Origin: Edaphochlamys debaryana
Lineage: Eukaryota > Chlorophyta > Chlorophyceae > Chlamydomonadales
Assembly (NCBI GenBank): GCA_016858145.1
Contig: JAEHOE010000203.1
Location: forward strand, 91,950-155,949
Length of the DNA stretch: 64,000 nucleotides
Direction: 5' to 3'
The notes below the pieces were generated by a model that saw only the letters and a program-made list of their open reading frames with translations, was not told where the DNA came from and ran no database searches. The translations under genes and the position numbers were made by a program. Positions 43,556 to 52,669 of this stretch are shown here, piece by piece (the stretch's first letter is position 1; the number at the start of each line of letters is the position of its first letter).

Positions 43556-44480
43556 GGTCGCCCTGCTGGGCCGGCGCAAATAGGTCGCCGCTGAGAGAAC
43601 ACCACTCCCAGCAATACGGTACGCGCCTTACGGCGCGATGTCAGTCCCTCATTGCTGCTGATGCAAGCTGATACGGGCTAGCGAGTTCACGCGGGTTGGG
43701 CCGACTTGAGCGCTCATTGTCGTGAGCGAGGGGCATACTAGCCCTGATTGCCTCGGTAGAAAGACAACGTGTACATAAGTCAGTGCACTGTGTTCGGGGG
43801 ACAAAAAGTATACGCCGGGACCCGCGCGGGAGGGTGCCCGTCATGACCGAGACCATGAATGCGGCGGGTGTTAAGCCAACGCGTACGCAATCGCCTCCAC
43901 ACATTAAGAATGCTTCTTCGTGACGAAAGCTCTCGCGTTCCGATGCCCCCAACGGGTTTGTGTCGCACTGCCTCGGCCAGGCTGCCTTGCAATACGGCAT
44001 CAGAGGGCATCAGCTTAGGGTGATAGCTGAGAGTGCGCATGCCACGATGGAGGTCACGATGCAGGCATGAGGCTTGCGAGTTCGACTGACGTCTGGACCC
44101 GACCGACGGAACCCTTCGCTCTCCCGGGGTAACGAGGGGCGATGCGCTTAATTGGCGCAATGCAATGCTGGTAAGTCAGGATGGGGCGTCCTGTCAACCT
44201 TTCAGGTCCTCCGCCGTACAAGTTTGTGGCGCGGGTCAGGGGGACGGGGGACTCCTTGTGTGCCCCCATCGCACACGCCAGGTTTGGCCCTCGGGACCCC
44301 TCGGGAAGCCGGTTTAACATGCCAAACCGGCGGCGGCACGACAATTGGGGGGGGCGCTGGGCAGGCTGCGGTGGGGTGGAGCCTCTGTCCCAGATGACAC
44401 GCCTACGAGCGTTCCTAGATCCATAGTCACATAGTCACATAGACGGTCCCCCTACCCTCCTGAGCCGCTGTATCTAGCAA
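43556..44480. other. Kinase 5' flank and probable 5' UTR of the L1 element
   Basis: The kinase promoter (leftward) and the 5' UTR and internal promoter of the L1 (rightward) must both lie here. The L1 5' boundary is not visible: I could not identify a target-site duplication. A short repeat of a TAGTCACA unit occurs at about 44425-44442, just before ORF1. Confidence 0.45.
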
Positions 44481-46070
44481 ATGGCCGCTACCGGTGTGAC
44501 CGGTGGCGGCCGGCGCGACCGCCCACCGGCGGTCAGAGTCGCCCTTGATCCTAAAATCAAGGGCGCGCTGCCCACAGCGCGCACCAAAGGGCTCCACGCA
44601 GTCTCGGCCACAGCCATCATCACCGGGTACTCCAAATACACGCTCACATCAGACATTTCCAAGCACATGCGCGTCGCGGTTCAGCTAGCGATGAAAGAGA
44701 TAATGCCGGAGAACGGCGAGGCACCGGACCTGGAGACCTTTGGCATGGTCCGCGGAGTGAAACTGGACGGCGCGGGCTTTGGCGGCCCCAACGGAAGGCT
44801 GCCAAGGGTACGTGTAACCCTCGACTACATGATGAGCAGCGATTGGGTGGAGAAACTGAAGGAGAGGCTCGATGAGCGAAGCTACCTGCGGGTGCCCGCG
44901 GTCCCGGGCTTCAAAGAATCCGCATGGCTGGTAAGAGTGAGCAACAGGCCGCTCAAACCGCAGCCCGTCTGGGTGGACGTCAGCGGACTACCGGCGGAGC
45001 TCAGCATGGAGCTGCACTACGCCCTCGTCTGCAACGCTCTGGGCGTGGCTGAGGTCTCGCACGCCCAGCGCTACTATGAGTACAACTCCCAGACGGCGGT
45101 ACTGGACCGCATGCTGGTGACGCTCCCGGCGGACACGCCGCTGCCGGGAGCCCTGCGGGACGGCAAGCCGGGCACCCCCCAGCTGCTGGAGGTGATGGAC
45201 GGAGAGGAGGTTGCCTTCAGCCTGCTGGCATCCATCTTCGACGACGAGGCGTACGGCCGCCACAAGGAAGCGGCGGCCACGCGGACGAAGGAGGCGGAGG
45301 AGGCGGTGGCCAAGGCCAAGGCCGCGGCCGCCGAGGCAGTGAAGGCTGCGGCGGAGCAGCAGCGCAAGGCTGCGGCGGAGGAGCAGCAGCGCAAGGCGGC
45401 CGCAGCGGAGCAGCAGCGCAAGGCGGCGGCGGAGGAGCAGCAGCGCAAGGCGGCGGAGGAGGAGGAGCAGCGCAAGGCGGCGGAGGAGGAGCAGCAGCGC
45501 AAGGCGGCGGCGGAGGAGCAGCGGAAGGCGGTGGCGGCGGCGGCCGCGGCCAAGGCGGCCAAGGCGGAGGAGGACGCCAAGGCGGCGCAGGCGCACAAGG
45601 CGGCCCAGCTGCAGAAGGCGCAGGCGCAGGCGCAGCTGCAGCGCGAGCGCGAGCGGAAGGCGGCGCAGGCGGTGGAGGCCCCCACTGCCCCCGCCCCCGC
45701 CGGCAGCACGAGCCAGAGCCCGCAGGGAGGGGTGACGGGGCCCGGCCGGCAGGCCAGCCCTCTGCCGCAACGCGTCGGGGGTGCGAGGGGGCGGCCCGAG
45801 TCAGCGGCTGGCACGCCGGAGGGGCGGCCGCCCAAGAGGCTGACGGCCGACCCGGCACGGGAGTCCGCCGAAGCGGTGGCGGCTCTCGTGATGGACGAGG
45901 GGTCGGAGGAGGAGGGGGAGATCCGCGGGAGCGGGGCGTCGGGCATGGAGCACGACTCGGAGGCTGGCGGAGAGGGCCTGGCGGGCGGCAGCGACGGCGG
46001 CGGCAGCGGCGGCGGCAGCGGCAGCCCCGCAGCCCTGGCGCCGCCGGGGGCCCACGCCGAGGGCCAGTAA
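44481..46070 (+). CDS. L1 ORF1 protein with alanine-rich coiled coil
   Basis: 529 residues from an ATG. The first 270 residues look globular (for example TGYSKYTLTSDISKHMRVAV and PQPVWVDVSGLPAELSMELH), similar to the N-terminal region of plant and algal L1 ORF1 proteins that handles RNA. Residues about 270-400 are a long charged helix made of imperfect repeats of RKAAAEEQQ, which should form a coiled coil. The tail is Gly/Ser/Pro-rich and acidic. ORF1 proteins of L1 elements coat the element RNA. I see no CCHC knuckle. The stop lies 24 bases before the ATG of ORF2, with the short frame ATGACCAACGTCTAA between, which suggests reinitiation for ORF2. Confidence 0.8.
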   Translation: MAATGVTGGGRRDRPPAVRVALDPKIKGALPTARTKGLHAVSATAIITGYSKYTLTSDISKHMRVAVQLAMKEIMPENGEAPDLETFGMVRGVKLDGAGFGGPNGRLPRVRVTLDYMMSSDWVEKLKERLDERSYLRVPAVPGFKESAWLVRVSNRPLKPQPVWVDVSGLPAELSMELHYALVCNALGVAEVSHAQRYYEYNSQTAVLDRMLVTLPADTPLPGALRDGKPGTPQLLEVMDGEEVAFSLLASIFDDEAYGRHKEAAATRTKEAEEAVAKAKAAAAEAVKAAAEQQRKAAAEEQQRKAAAAEQQRKAAAEEQQRKAAEEEEQRKAAEEEQQRKAAAEEQRKAVAAAAAAKAAKAEEDAKAAQAHKAAQLQKAQAQAQLQRERERKAAQAVEAPTAPAPAGSTSQSPQGGVTGPGRQASPLPQRVGGARGRPESAAGTPEGRPPKRLTADPARESAEAVAALVMDEGSEEEGEIRGSGASGMEHDSEAGGEGLAGGSDGGGSGGGSGSPAALAPPGAHAEGQ

Positions 46071-46094
46071 ATAAACATGACCAACGTCTAACGG

Positions 46095-49000
46095 ATGCCG
46101 TGGTGGCAGGCGCGCACAGCTCGGCGCCGGCCAGCCACCAAGCCCAGTGATCCGCTTCGGGTGGGCTCGCTTAACGTACGCGGGCTTACCTCAGGCACTG
46201 AGTCCCTGGACCAACCGCGCCTGTCGGCGTACCTCAGGCTCTGGGCACAGCAACGGCTAGACGTGGTCTGCCTCCAAGAGACCAGAGTCACAGCGGCTCT
46301 GATCTCGGGTGTGGAAACTCAAATACAAGCAATAAGCAACACTCTGCGGCTGAGTGGCTGGCTGGCCTTCTGGGGGCCAGCGCAGCTGGGGGACAATGGC
46401 GGCGCAGCGGGGGGAACAGCCATCCTGGTGCGCTCGGCGCTGGTCACGTCTGGCGCCCTCCAGGTCGCGGGCGCACACTCAGCGACTGAGGATGGGCGCG
46501 CGGTGCGGGTCCCAGTGCAGTGGGGTGGCCACTCCTTCACACTGCTCAGCACGTACCTGCCGTCAGGACAACCAACACAGCAGCGGCTCTTCATCCAACA
46601 GCAGCTAGCACCAATAGCCGCCAACGCGGAGACGCATGTGTGGGCCGGGGACTTCAATTTCGTGATGGACCCAGCACTCGACTGCAGCTCTGGCCCTAAC
46701 AGCCGGCGAGAGGACACAGCAACGGCGGGGGTCTTCAGCGCCGCCTGCCCAGGGCTTACGGACGCTTTCCGCAGCCTCCACCCAACCGTCCGCAGCTTCA
46801 CCTTCTTCTACCCGTCTGGAGCCTCCCGCCTGGACCGCTTTCACGTCTCCTCCGACCTGGCGGCGAACGTGGCATCGTGCCGCATTGAGTGCGGCAGACC
46901 CGCTGACCACCGACTTGTGCTGCTACGCCTCTCACCATCCCCCGCCGCCCAGCCCCCGGGCAAAGGGTTGCCGAGGGTCAGGATGCATTTCCTTGACTTC
47001 ACCGACTTGCGCGAGAGCTTCTGCGAATGGATTGACTCCCGGCGTGCCTCGATGCCAACGGACAGCCGACAGGTGCTCTCCTGGTGGCCAGCGGTGAAGG
47101 CAGGCATTAATAGGGAACTGCGGGCGCTCAACCAGATAGCACAGCAGCGCTCCGTCAGCGCTACAGCAGCAGAACAGACAGCCGCACAGTCAGCCGAAAC
47201 CGCCATGGCGGCAGTGGAGGCAGGCGACGAAGCCGCAGCTGCGCAGGCGGTTGCGGCAAGGAGCGCAGCAGCCAGGGCGGCATGCCGGGCCTCAGCACGG
47301 GCAGCTCGGAAGACTCGCCACACCTGGATCCATGCAGGCGAACGACCTTCACCCCTCCTCTCCCGCCTTCTGCGACCACCAGCCGCCTGCCGCCGAATCT
47401 GCGCACTCCGTCGAGCTGACGGGACCCTCACCTCCACCCCCCGCGAGATGGCACACAGCGTAGCCCGCTTCTGGCAGCGAGTCAGCACACCCAGCCCAGT
47501 TGACCATACCGCCCGTGCACAGGTGCTCCAGGCGCTTCGGGAGGCAGCGCTCAACTGCCCTGAGGAGTCAGTCACCAAGATGGGGGAGCCGACGGTGACT
47601 GCGACGGAGGTGGCAGCGGCCATCTCCGCCGCCCCGCAAGGCAAAGCCCCCGGCGCGGACGGCATCCCCATGGAGCTGTACAAGGCATATAGCGGGCAGT
47701 TCTCGAGCATCCTAGCAGCCGTGTTCTCAGCGGCAATGGCGGCTGGTACAGCGCCTCGTGGCTTTCTTGACGGTGTGATTTCGTGCTTCTTCAAGTCAGG
47801 CGACCCAACCCAGCCCGCCAACTATAGGCCCATCACGCTGCTGGACACGGACTACCGAACTTTGGCCCGCGTCCTGGCAGCCCGCCTGCAACCAGCCTTC
47901 GCCGCCATTATCAGCCCCGAGCAGACCGCCTTTCTGTCAGGTCGACGGATTGCTGATAACATCATGCTCATGCAGCTGACACCAGAGCTGCTAAGAGTGG
48001 CAGGTGAGGAGGGGCTCATGGCCTTCCTAGATTTCCACAAGGCGTACGACACGCTGGACCGGGGCTTCCTGTTTGAGTGCCTGGAAGCGCTGGGGGTTGG
48101 CAATGGCTTCCTGGCGTGGGTGCGGCTTCTGCACCAGGGCACAAGATCCGCGGCCCTAGTCAACGGCGACGTATCAGGTCACCTGGAGATAACAGCAGGG
48201 GTACGGCAAGGCTGCCCATTAGCGCCGCTGCTCTACCTGGCGGCCGCTCAAGCGCTACTATCGTGGCTTGCTAAACAGGGATTCCAGATTGCTCTCTCAC
48301 CCAACGGCCGCCAGCTTGTCCTCCGAGCTTCCCAATACGCAGACGACTACACGCAATTCTTGCGACCCAACACAGCCGCCGCTTTCGCTGCAGCCATGGA
48401 GACCTTTGCGCAAGCAAGTGGACAACGCCTGAACGCCAGCAAGTCGGAGCTGCTCCCCGTCGGCCTGATCCCACCGCCTGCGCCGCTGCCCGCGCCGCTG
48501 CCCGGCCCACCGCCCGCGCCGCCGCACGGCCCGCCGCCCGCACCGGCGCTGGACCCACCACCAGATCCACCGCCCACGCTGCCGCCTGGCCTGCCGCCCA
48601 CGCTGCCGCCTGGCCTGCCGCCCGCGCCGCCGCCTGGCCTGCTGCCCGCGCCGCCGCCTGGCCTGCCGCCCGCGCCGCCGCCTGGCCTGCCGCCCGCGCC
48701 GCCGCCTGGCCTGCCGCCCGCGCCGCCGCCTGGCCTGCTGCCCGCGCCGCCGCCTGGCCTGCCGCCCGCGCCGCCGCCTGGCCTGCCGCCCGCGCCGCCG
48801 CCTGGCCTGCCGCCCGCGCCGCCGCCTGGCCCGCCGCCCGCGCCGCCGCCTGGCCTGCCGCCCGCGCCGCCGCCCGCGCCGCCGCCTGGCCTGCCGCCCG
48901 CGCCGCCGCCTGAGCCGCCGCCCGCGCCGCCGCCTGGCCTGCCGCCCGCGCCGCCGCCTGGCCTGCCGCCCGCGCCGCCGCCTGAGCCGCCGCCCGGCCC

Positions 49001-50885
49001 GCCGCCCGCACCGCCACCCCCTGATGCCTCACTGCGAACCGTCGTGAAGGCCAAGACCCTGGGGGTAACAGTCGCCAACACCGCCGCCCTGTGCAAGCCG
49101 GCCATCGCCCTGGATAGAGTCTACTCGGCTCTAACCAAGCTGGTGTCCCTGAATCTTTCAGCCTTTGGGAGAGCGTCGACGGCCTCTGGCTACGCAATCT
49201 CCAAGGTCCTGTACCACCTGGAATTCGCTTTCCCCCCCCCGCCCGAGCTGCAGCGACTCTGCAGCACGGTCGCAGCCATGGTGGACCGCAGCATGACGCC
49301 GGCGGCACACGCCAGTAACCCACACGCTCGCCTACCGGGGATAGGCTACAAGGCGATGTGCGTCCCCCCGGAGGACGGAGGGCTCGGCCTCCTCCCGGTG
49401 GTAGAACACGTACGGGCCCGACAAGCGGTGCTGGCGACACGCTGCGTGCTGGGCAGCTGCCCGAACCTCCTCCGCTTCAGGCCAGTGTGGCCGACGGTCG
49501 CAATGGAGCTCCTCCGACGAACGCACCCGGCCGTACACCCCCTCTGCCTCTTCACAGCCCAGCGGGCAGGCCCCAACGCCGCCACCAAGGTGCTGGGGAC
49601 CACGGCAAACAGCCCCTGCCCGACGCTGAACATGATAACGGGGGCACTCCTCCATCTCCCCCGGGTTGAGTTGATCAAGAGCCCCGCGGTGGGGCCGTGG
49701 GTACACAGCGCGCCAGTATGGGGAAATCCGGCCCTCAGACCCGCAGCAGCGGGCCGTGGGGGGCTGGAAAGCATGTATGCGGACCTGATGGGTATCAATG
49801 AATTGAGGACTGTTGGCCAACTAGTAAGAGCCTATAGGGCAGGGGCGGGAGCAAGGGCGGGGCTCAGTGGAGCCCAGGGGGGCAGGCTGCCACCGATGGC
49901 TAGGAGCGAGTGCTCAAGGAAGGTGAAAGAGAACATCGTAGTTGGTCTGTGGGGACGAGGGGGGTATGAGTCTCTACCCGCAGCGCTACGCAATGGCCCT
50001 GCGCTCCTAGGGAGGATCGATAGCTTGATGGGCCATATTCCCGTACCGTGGGTGCAAGCAGCAACGGAGGTGGAAGAGAACCCGGACTTGGCCTGCCCAG
50101 AGGAGGAGGCATGGAAAGAACTCTTGGGATGCATAGGTTGGCGGATCGGACAGACGCTTGTGTCAGCGGCTAGGCTGTCGGTGAGCTTGGCCACGGCCCT
50201 GCAGATGGAGCCCGCTTTTGAGTATGTGAAAGGCAAGCATTTGAATTTTGTGGCAGAGGCGCTGAGTGGTGGGGTAGGGGACGAGTCAGACCTGTTGGAC
50301 CTACAAGCCACCTTGCGCAGGCTGTGGGCCCTGCGCTGGGAGAACGTGTGGAAGGAAGCTTTCTGGCGCTTGGCGCTCAACGGCTTTACTGGCTTTTCGG
50401 CACATGAAGGAACGGCCACGTGCCCATGTGAGATTGCGATGCACGGAGGGGACAGATTGCACCACTTTTGGAAATGCTACTTGGCTGAGGGCCTGGTTGA
50501 TGAGATGTGCGCGTGTCTAGGGGGCGAGCAGGACATGCCATGGACCTGGCCACTTCGCCGGTTCAATCTTTGGCTGGCTCGACCAACGGAGGGAGTTGAC
50601 CAGAGAGTGTGGGATGTGGTGTGTCTTGCAGCCACGACAGCCATGGAGAAGGGACGCCGATATCTATACGCGACAAGGGAGAATGGGAATCGCCTCGGGG
50701 TGCTGAACCGTGGACGTGTGTTGGTGTCAGCTGAGTTTTGGGGAGCGCTTCACTCTTTTGCTGCGCTCAGGCCACCAAGTGGCTGGGAGACAATACCGGC
50801 GGACCACCCTTTCCTGCGAGTCTCAGGTGGCAGATTGACTGTGCAGGAGCCCCCAGGCGTCCTGGCCTTGATTGACGATGATTAA
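46095..50885 (+). CDS. L1 ORF2: AP-like endonuclease and reverse transcriptase
   Basis: 1,596 residues, uninterrupted. The endonuclease (about 20-285) has VGSLNVRG (Asn27), VCLQETR (Glu62), WAGDFNFVMDP (185-188), SRLDRFHVSSDL and PADHRLV (Asp271-His272). The reverse transcriptase begins near KAPGADGIPMELYK and has FKSGDPTQPANYRPITLL, EQTAFLSGR, FLDFHKAYDTLD, GVRQGCPLAPLLY and QYADDYTQF (catalytic aspartates 750-751). A run of about 183 proline-rich residues (793-975) interrupts the region between SELLPVG and the LGV motif. The C-terminus holds a Cys/His knuckle (CPCEIAMHGGDRLHHFWKC, about 1442-1461), as in the zf-RVT module. The enzyme nicks target DNA and primes reverse transcription there. 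All catalytic residues seen are intact. Confidence 0.92.
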   Translation: MPWWQARTARRRPATKPSDPLRVGSLNVRGLTSGTESLDQPRLSAYLRLWAQQRLDVVCLQETRVTAALISGVETQIQAISNTLRLSGWLAFWGPAQLGDNGGAAGGTAILVRSALVTSGALQVAGAHSATEDGRAVRVPVQWGGHSFTLLSTYLPSGQPTQQRLFIQQQLAPIAANAETHVWAGDFNFVMDPALDCSSGPNSRREDTATAGVFSAACPGLTDAFRSLHPTVRSFTFFYPSGASRLDRFHVSSDLAANVASCRIECGRPADHRLVLLRLSPSPAAQPPGKGLPRVRMHFLDFTDLRESFCEWIDSRRASMPTDSRQVLSWWPAVKAGINRELRALNQIAQQRSVSATAAEQTAAQSAETAMAAVEAGDEAAAAQAVAARSAAARAACRASARAARKTRHTWIHAGERPSPLLSRLLRPPAACRRICALRRADGTLTSTPREMAHSVARFWQRVSTPSPVDHTARAQVLQALREAALNCPEESVTKMGEPTVTATEVAAAISAAPQGKAPGADGIPMELYKAYSGQFSSILAAVFSAAMAAGTAPRGFLDGVISCFFKSGDPTQPANYRPITLLDTDYRTLARVLAARLQPAFAAIISPEQTAFLSGRRIADNIMLMQLTPELLRVAGEEGLMAFLDFHKAYDTLDRGFLFECLEALGVGNGFLAWVRLLHQGTRSAALVNGDVSGHLEITAGVRQGCPLAPLLYLAAAQALLSWLAKQGFQIALSPNGRQLVLRASQYADDYTQFLRPNTAAAFAAAMETFAQASGQRLNASKSELLPVGLIPPPAPLPAPLPGPPPAPPHGPPPAPALDPPPDPPPTLPPGLPPTLPPGLPPAPPPGLLPAPPPGLPPAPPPGLPPAPPPGLPPAPPPGLLPAPPPGLPPAPPPGLPPAPPPGLPPAPPPGPPPAPPPGLPPAPPPAPPPGLPPAPPPEPPPAPPPGLPPAPPPGLPPAPPPEPPPGPPPAPPPPDASLRTVVKAKTLGVTVANTAALCKPAIALDRVYSALTKLVSLNLSAFGRASTASGYAISKVLYHLEFAFPPPPELQRLCSTVAAMVDRSMTPAAHASNPHARLPGIGYKAMCVPPEDGGLGLLPVVEHVRARQAVLATRCVLGSCPNLLRFRPVWPTVAMELLRRTHPAVHPLCLFTAQRAGPNAATKVLGTTANSPCPTLNMITGALLHLPRVELIKSPAVGPWVHSAPVWGNPALRPAAAGRGGLESMYADLMGINELRTVGQLVRAYRAGAGARAGLSGAQGGRLPPMARSECSRKVKENIVVGLWGRGGYESLPAALRNGPALLGRIDSLMGHIPVPWVQAATEVEENPDLACPEEEAWKELLGCIGWRIGQTLVSAARLSVSLATALQMEPAFEYVKGKHLNFVAEALSGGVGDESDLLDLQATLRRLWALRWENVWKEAFWRLALNGFTGFSAHEGTATCPCEIAMHGGDRLHHFWKCYLAEGLVDEMCACLGGEQDMPWTWPLRRFNLWLARPTEGVDQRVWDVVCLAATTAMEKGRRYLYATRENGNRLGVLNRGRVLVSAEFWGALHSFAALRPPSGWETIPADHPFLRVSGGRLTVQEPPGVLALIDDD
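48471..49019 (+). repeat. 24-bp proline-coding minisatellite inside the L1 reverse transcriptase
   Basis: About twenty copies of a 24-base unit encoding GLPPAPPP, with variants (PGLLPAP, PEPPPAP, PGPPPAP), run in frame for about 550 bases. Near-identical units show recent expansion by slippage or unequal exchange. It remains in frame, so the protein reads through. Confidence 0.92.
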
Positions 50886-52002
50886 AGGCACAGCGGAATT
50901 AGTGGAATAGTACTGAGGGGGGCTCTACGGGCCCGACCCTAGCAACGTGGTGTGACGACCGAAAGTCAGTCACGTTGCGTGGGTGTCGGTGTGCAGGTGG
51001 CACACCCAGTAGGTGGCGCTCTCGCTCAACCCCTCCCCTTCTGGAGGCGGTTCCTGCTGTAACCATCGCATCCTAGATCCTCACTTCTGAACCGGCCGGA
51101 TGTTGGGTTATAGCTTGCGCTGTCTGGGTTCCAGTGTGCGGTGTGAAGCCTGCAAGGGCACGTACCGTGTGCTGCTTGCGGACCGGGGGGTGAAGAGAAT
51201 GCGAGGCCCTGAATGTGTAGCCCCGAGCGGAATTGGAGCTGAGTGCATGAGGAACCACTGAGCTGCGCAGCAGTCCGGGCTTGCCCCCCTTTTTTGGGGA
51301 GTGGGCCTTGGGTTGCGTGTGCATGGCCAGTGGGTCGCCGGTGGGTCGCACGCGGCGCAGGGGGCTGCGGGGGGAGGGAGGCCGCGTGGCTGCGTGGCCG
51401 CGGCACGGCACGTGCACCCCGGGTCGCGCTGCAACACGCGACGAGGCGCATCATGTAGGCGACACGCCTAATGCAGCATGCGTGGCACGCGCGGCTTGTC
51501 GCAGGAGCTTCAGCGTGCCTCGGGAGAACACCGCAAACGCGTCGGCAGTCCGCAAACGGGTCGCCCGCGTCCCTCGCCTGGGCTTCCCGCGGCCCCTGCG
51601 GCCTGCCCATTGCTTTAGACGGCACTCTGCTTCTACGCTGGGGCGCTGCCTGGCGGCGGGGGCCCGTGAGCGCGTCAACGACGCTTGAAATTCCTAATGC
51701 GCCACTTGCGACGTGATTGCATAGGCGTAGCCCCTGCTCCGCTCTCCGAGCGGAGTCTGGGGCAAGCCAACCTGGTGGACAGGGTAGCAGGACTGGCTCT
51801 ATCTTGACGTGTTACGGGGATGACGTTGAATAACTGCAGACAGAGGCGATCCCGTAGCAGGGGCCAGAGGGCAGGTACTGGGATGCCTGGCGCCCAGGGG
51901 CGGCGCGCCGGCGAGCGAGGGGGGGTCAACGGGGTAAAGCAAGGTGCCCCCCGAGGTGTGTACCGTGCTGTGGTACGACACGCTGCAATGGTGCCCGCTG
52001 CA
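50886..52002. other. L1 3' UTR and flanking spacer
   Basis: The first part is the L1 3' UTR up to the TGTAA at 51058. The rest shows no supported gene; open frames here have no family match. Confidence 0.45.
51058..51062 (+). terminator. TGTAA poly(A) signal of the L1 element
   Basis: The first TGTAA after the ORF2 stop, 173 bases downstream. The element 3' end should lie shortly after it. Confidence 0.55.
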
Positions 52003-52330
52003 ATGGTAACCGAGCATTCCGATCACCACGAATGTCGCCATCCGGACGCCGGGCCGGATGCGGGGCCGGATGCGGACCAGCATGCCCCGATGCCTGCAGC
52101 GCCACGTACAGGACACTGCACGCAGGCCGCTACGGATGCTAGCGCCATGCCTCTCCGCCGGCCCCCAGCGGTGACGAGTTGTTAGAAGTCAAAGAACAGG
52201 AGTGCGGTGACGGGGGATGAGGAAATGGGCTCGGCAGCACCAGCGGTCTCCTGCGTGCCCGGCCGACGGGCTGAGGGGGCGGCGGGACTGCCGCTGTCCT
52301 GGGGTGGGTGGGCATGGCCCTCGCGAGGCG
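52003..52330 (-). pseudogene. Decayed fragment of the four-helix membrane-protein gene
   Basis: This stretch aligns with 21659-21920, the central part of the membrane-protein gene at 21509-22102. Blocks such as the coding sequence of helices 3 and 4 and of GRRRGMA are nearly identical. It carries a 12-base internal duplication, a roughly 30-base insertion near 52180, several small indels and an in-frame stop. Neither end of the gene is present. It sits about 340 bases before the start of MYND copy 5, while the intact gene lies near MYND copy A, so the two genes may have been copied together. Confidence 0.75.
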
Positions 52331-52669
52331 CACAAGCTGCGAGGCTATTCAGCACCACACAACGGTATGCTAGACCGGAAGCCTGGGGATACCGGACTTA
52401 GTGGCACCACAGTTCAGGGCGTGGCCAGGAGCGGGGGCAGTGGGGGTGGGGGTGGGCCGGGGTGGGCGGCCATGGGATTGGGAGGGGGCCTGGTGTCGGT
52501 GCCACATGCTGTACAAGCCCACAGCCAGAAACTTCTTATAGAGGCTGTACAAGGTCCCACCACATACATGTAGAGGCCACGGCTAGCGCTACTTGACGCG
52601 TTTGGCTTCATCCCCATTGGCTAGGTTCCTGTGGCCCGTTGCGCAGCATACAAACGTAGCACAGGAGCC
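52331..52669. other. 5' flank of MYND copy 5
   Basis: Presumed promoter and 5' UTR of MYND copy 5. The block conserved between copies 1 and 6 was not found here. No gene. Confidence 0.4.

Larger units (their letters stand above)
44481..51062 (+). mobile_element. L1-type non-LTR retrotransposon, coding region to poly(A) signal
   Basis: Two adjacent open frames, ORF1 (alanine-rich coiled-coil protein) and ORF2 (endonuclease plus reverse transcriptase), are followed by a short 3' UTR with TGTAA at 51058. This is the layout of L1-clade elements, which copy their RNA into DNA at a nicked target. Outer limits are uncertain: the 5' UTR extends to the left by an unknown length, and I found no flanking target duplication. 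Both frames are open, so the copy is young or still selected. Confidence 0.88.

Noticed and set aside
48471..49019. Regular repeat array considered as CRISPR-like
   Set aside because: Units are contiguous 24-base copies with no unique spacers, in frame inside a reverse transcriptase of a eukaryotic element.
48271..49440. Long minus-strand frames rich in Ala-Ala-Arg-Ala-Ala and Gly-Gly repeats
   Set aside because: These are antisense readings of the 24-bp proline-coding minisatellite in L1 ORF2, which has full domain support on the plus strand.
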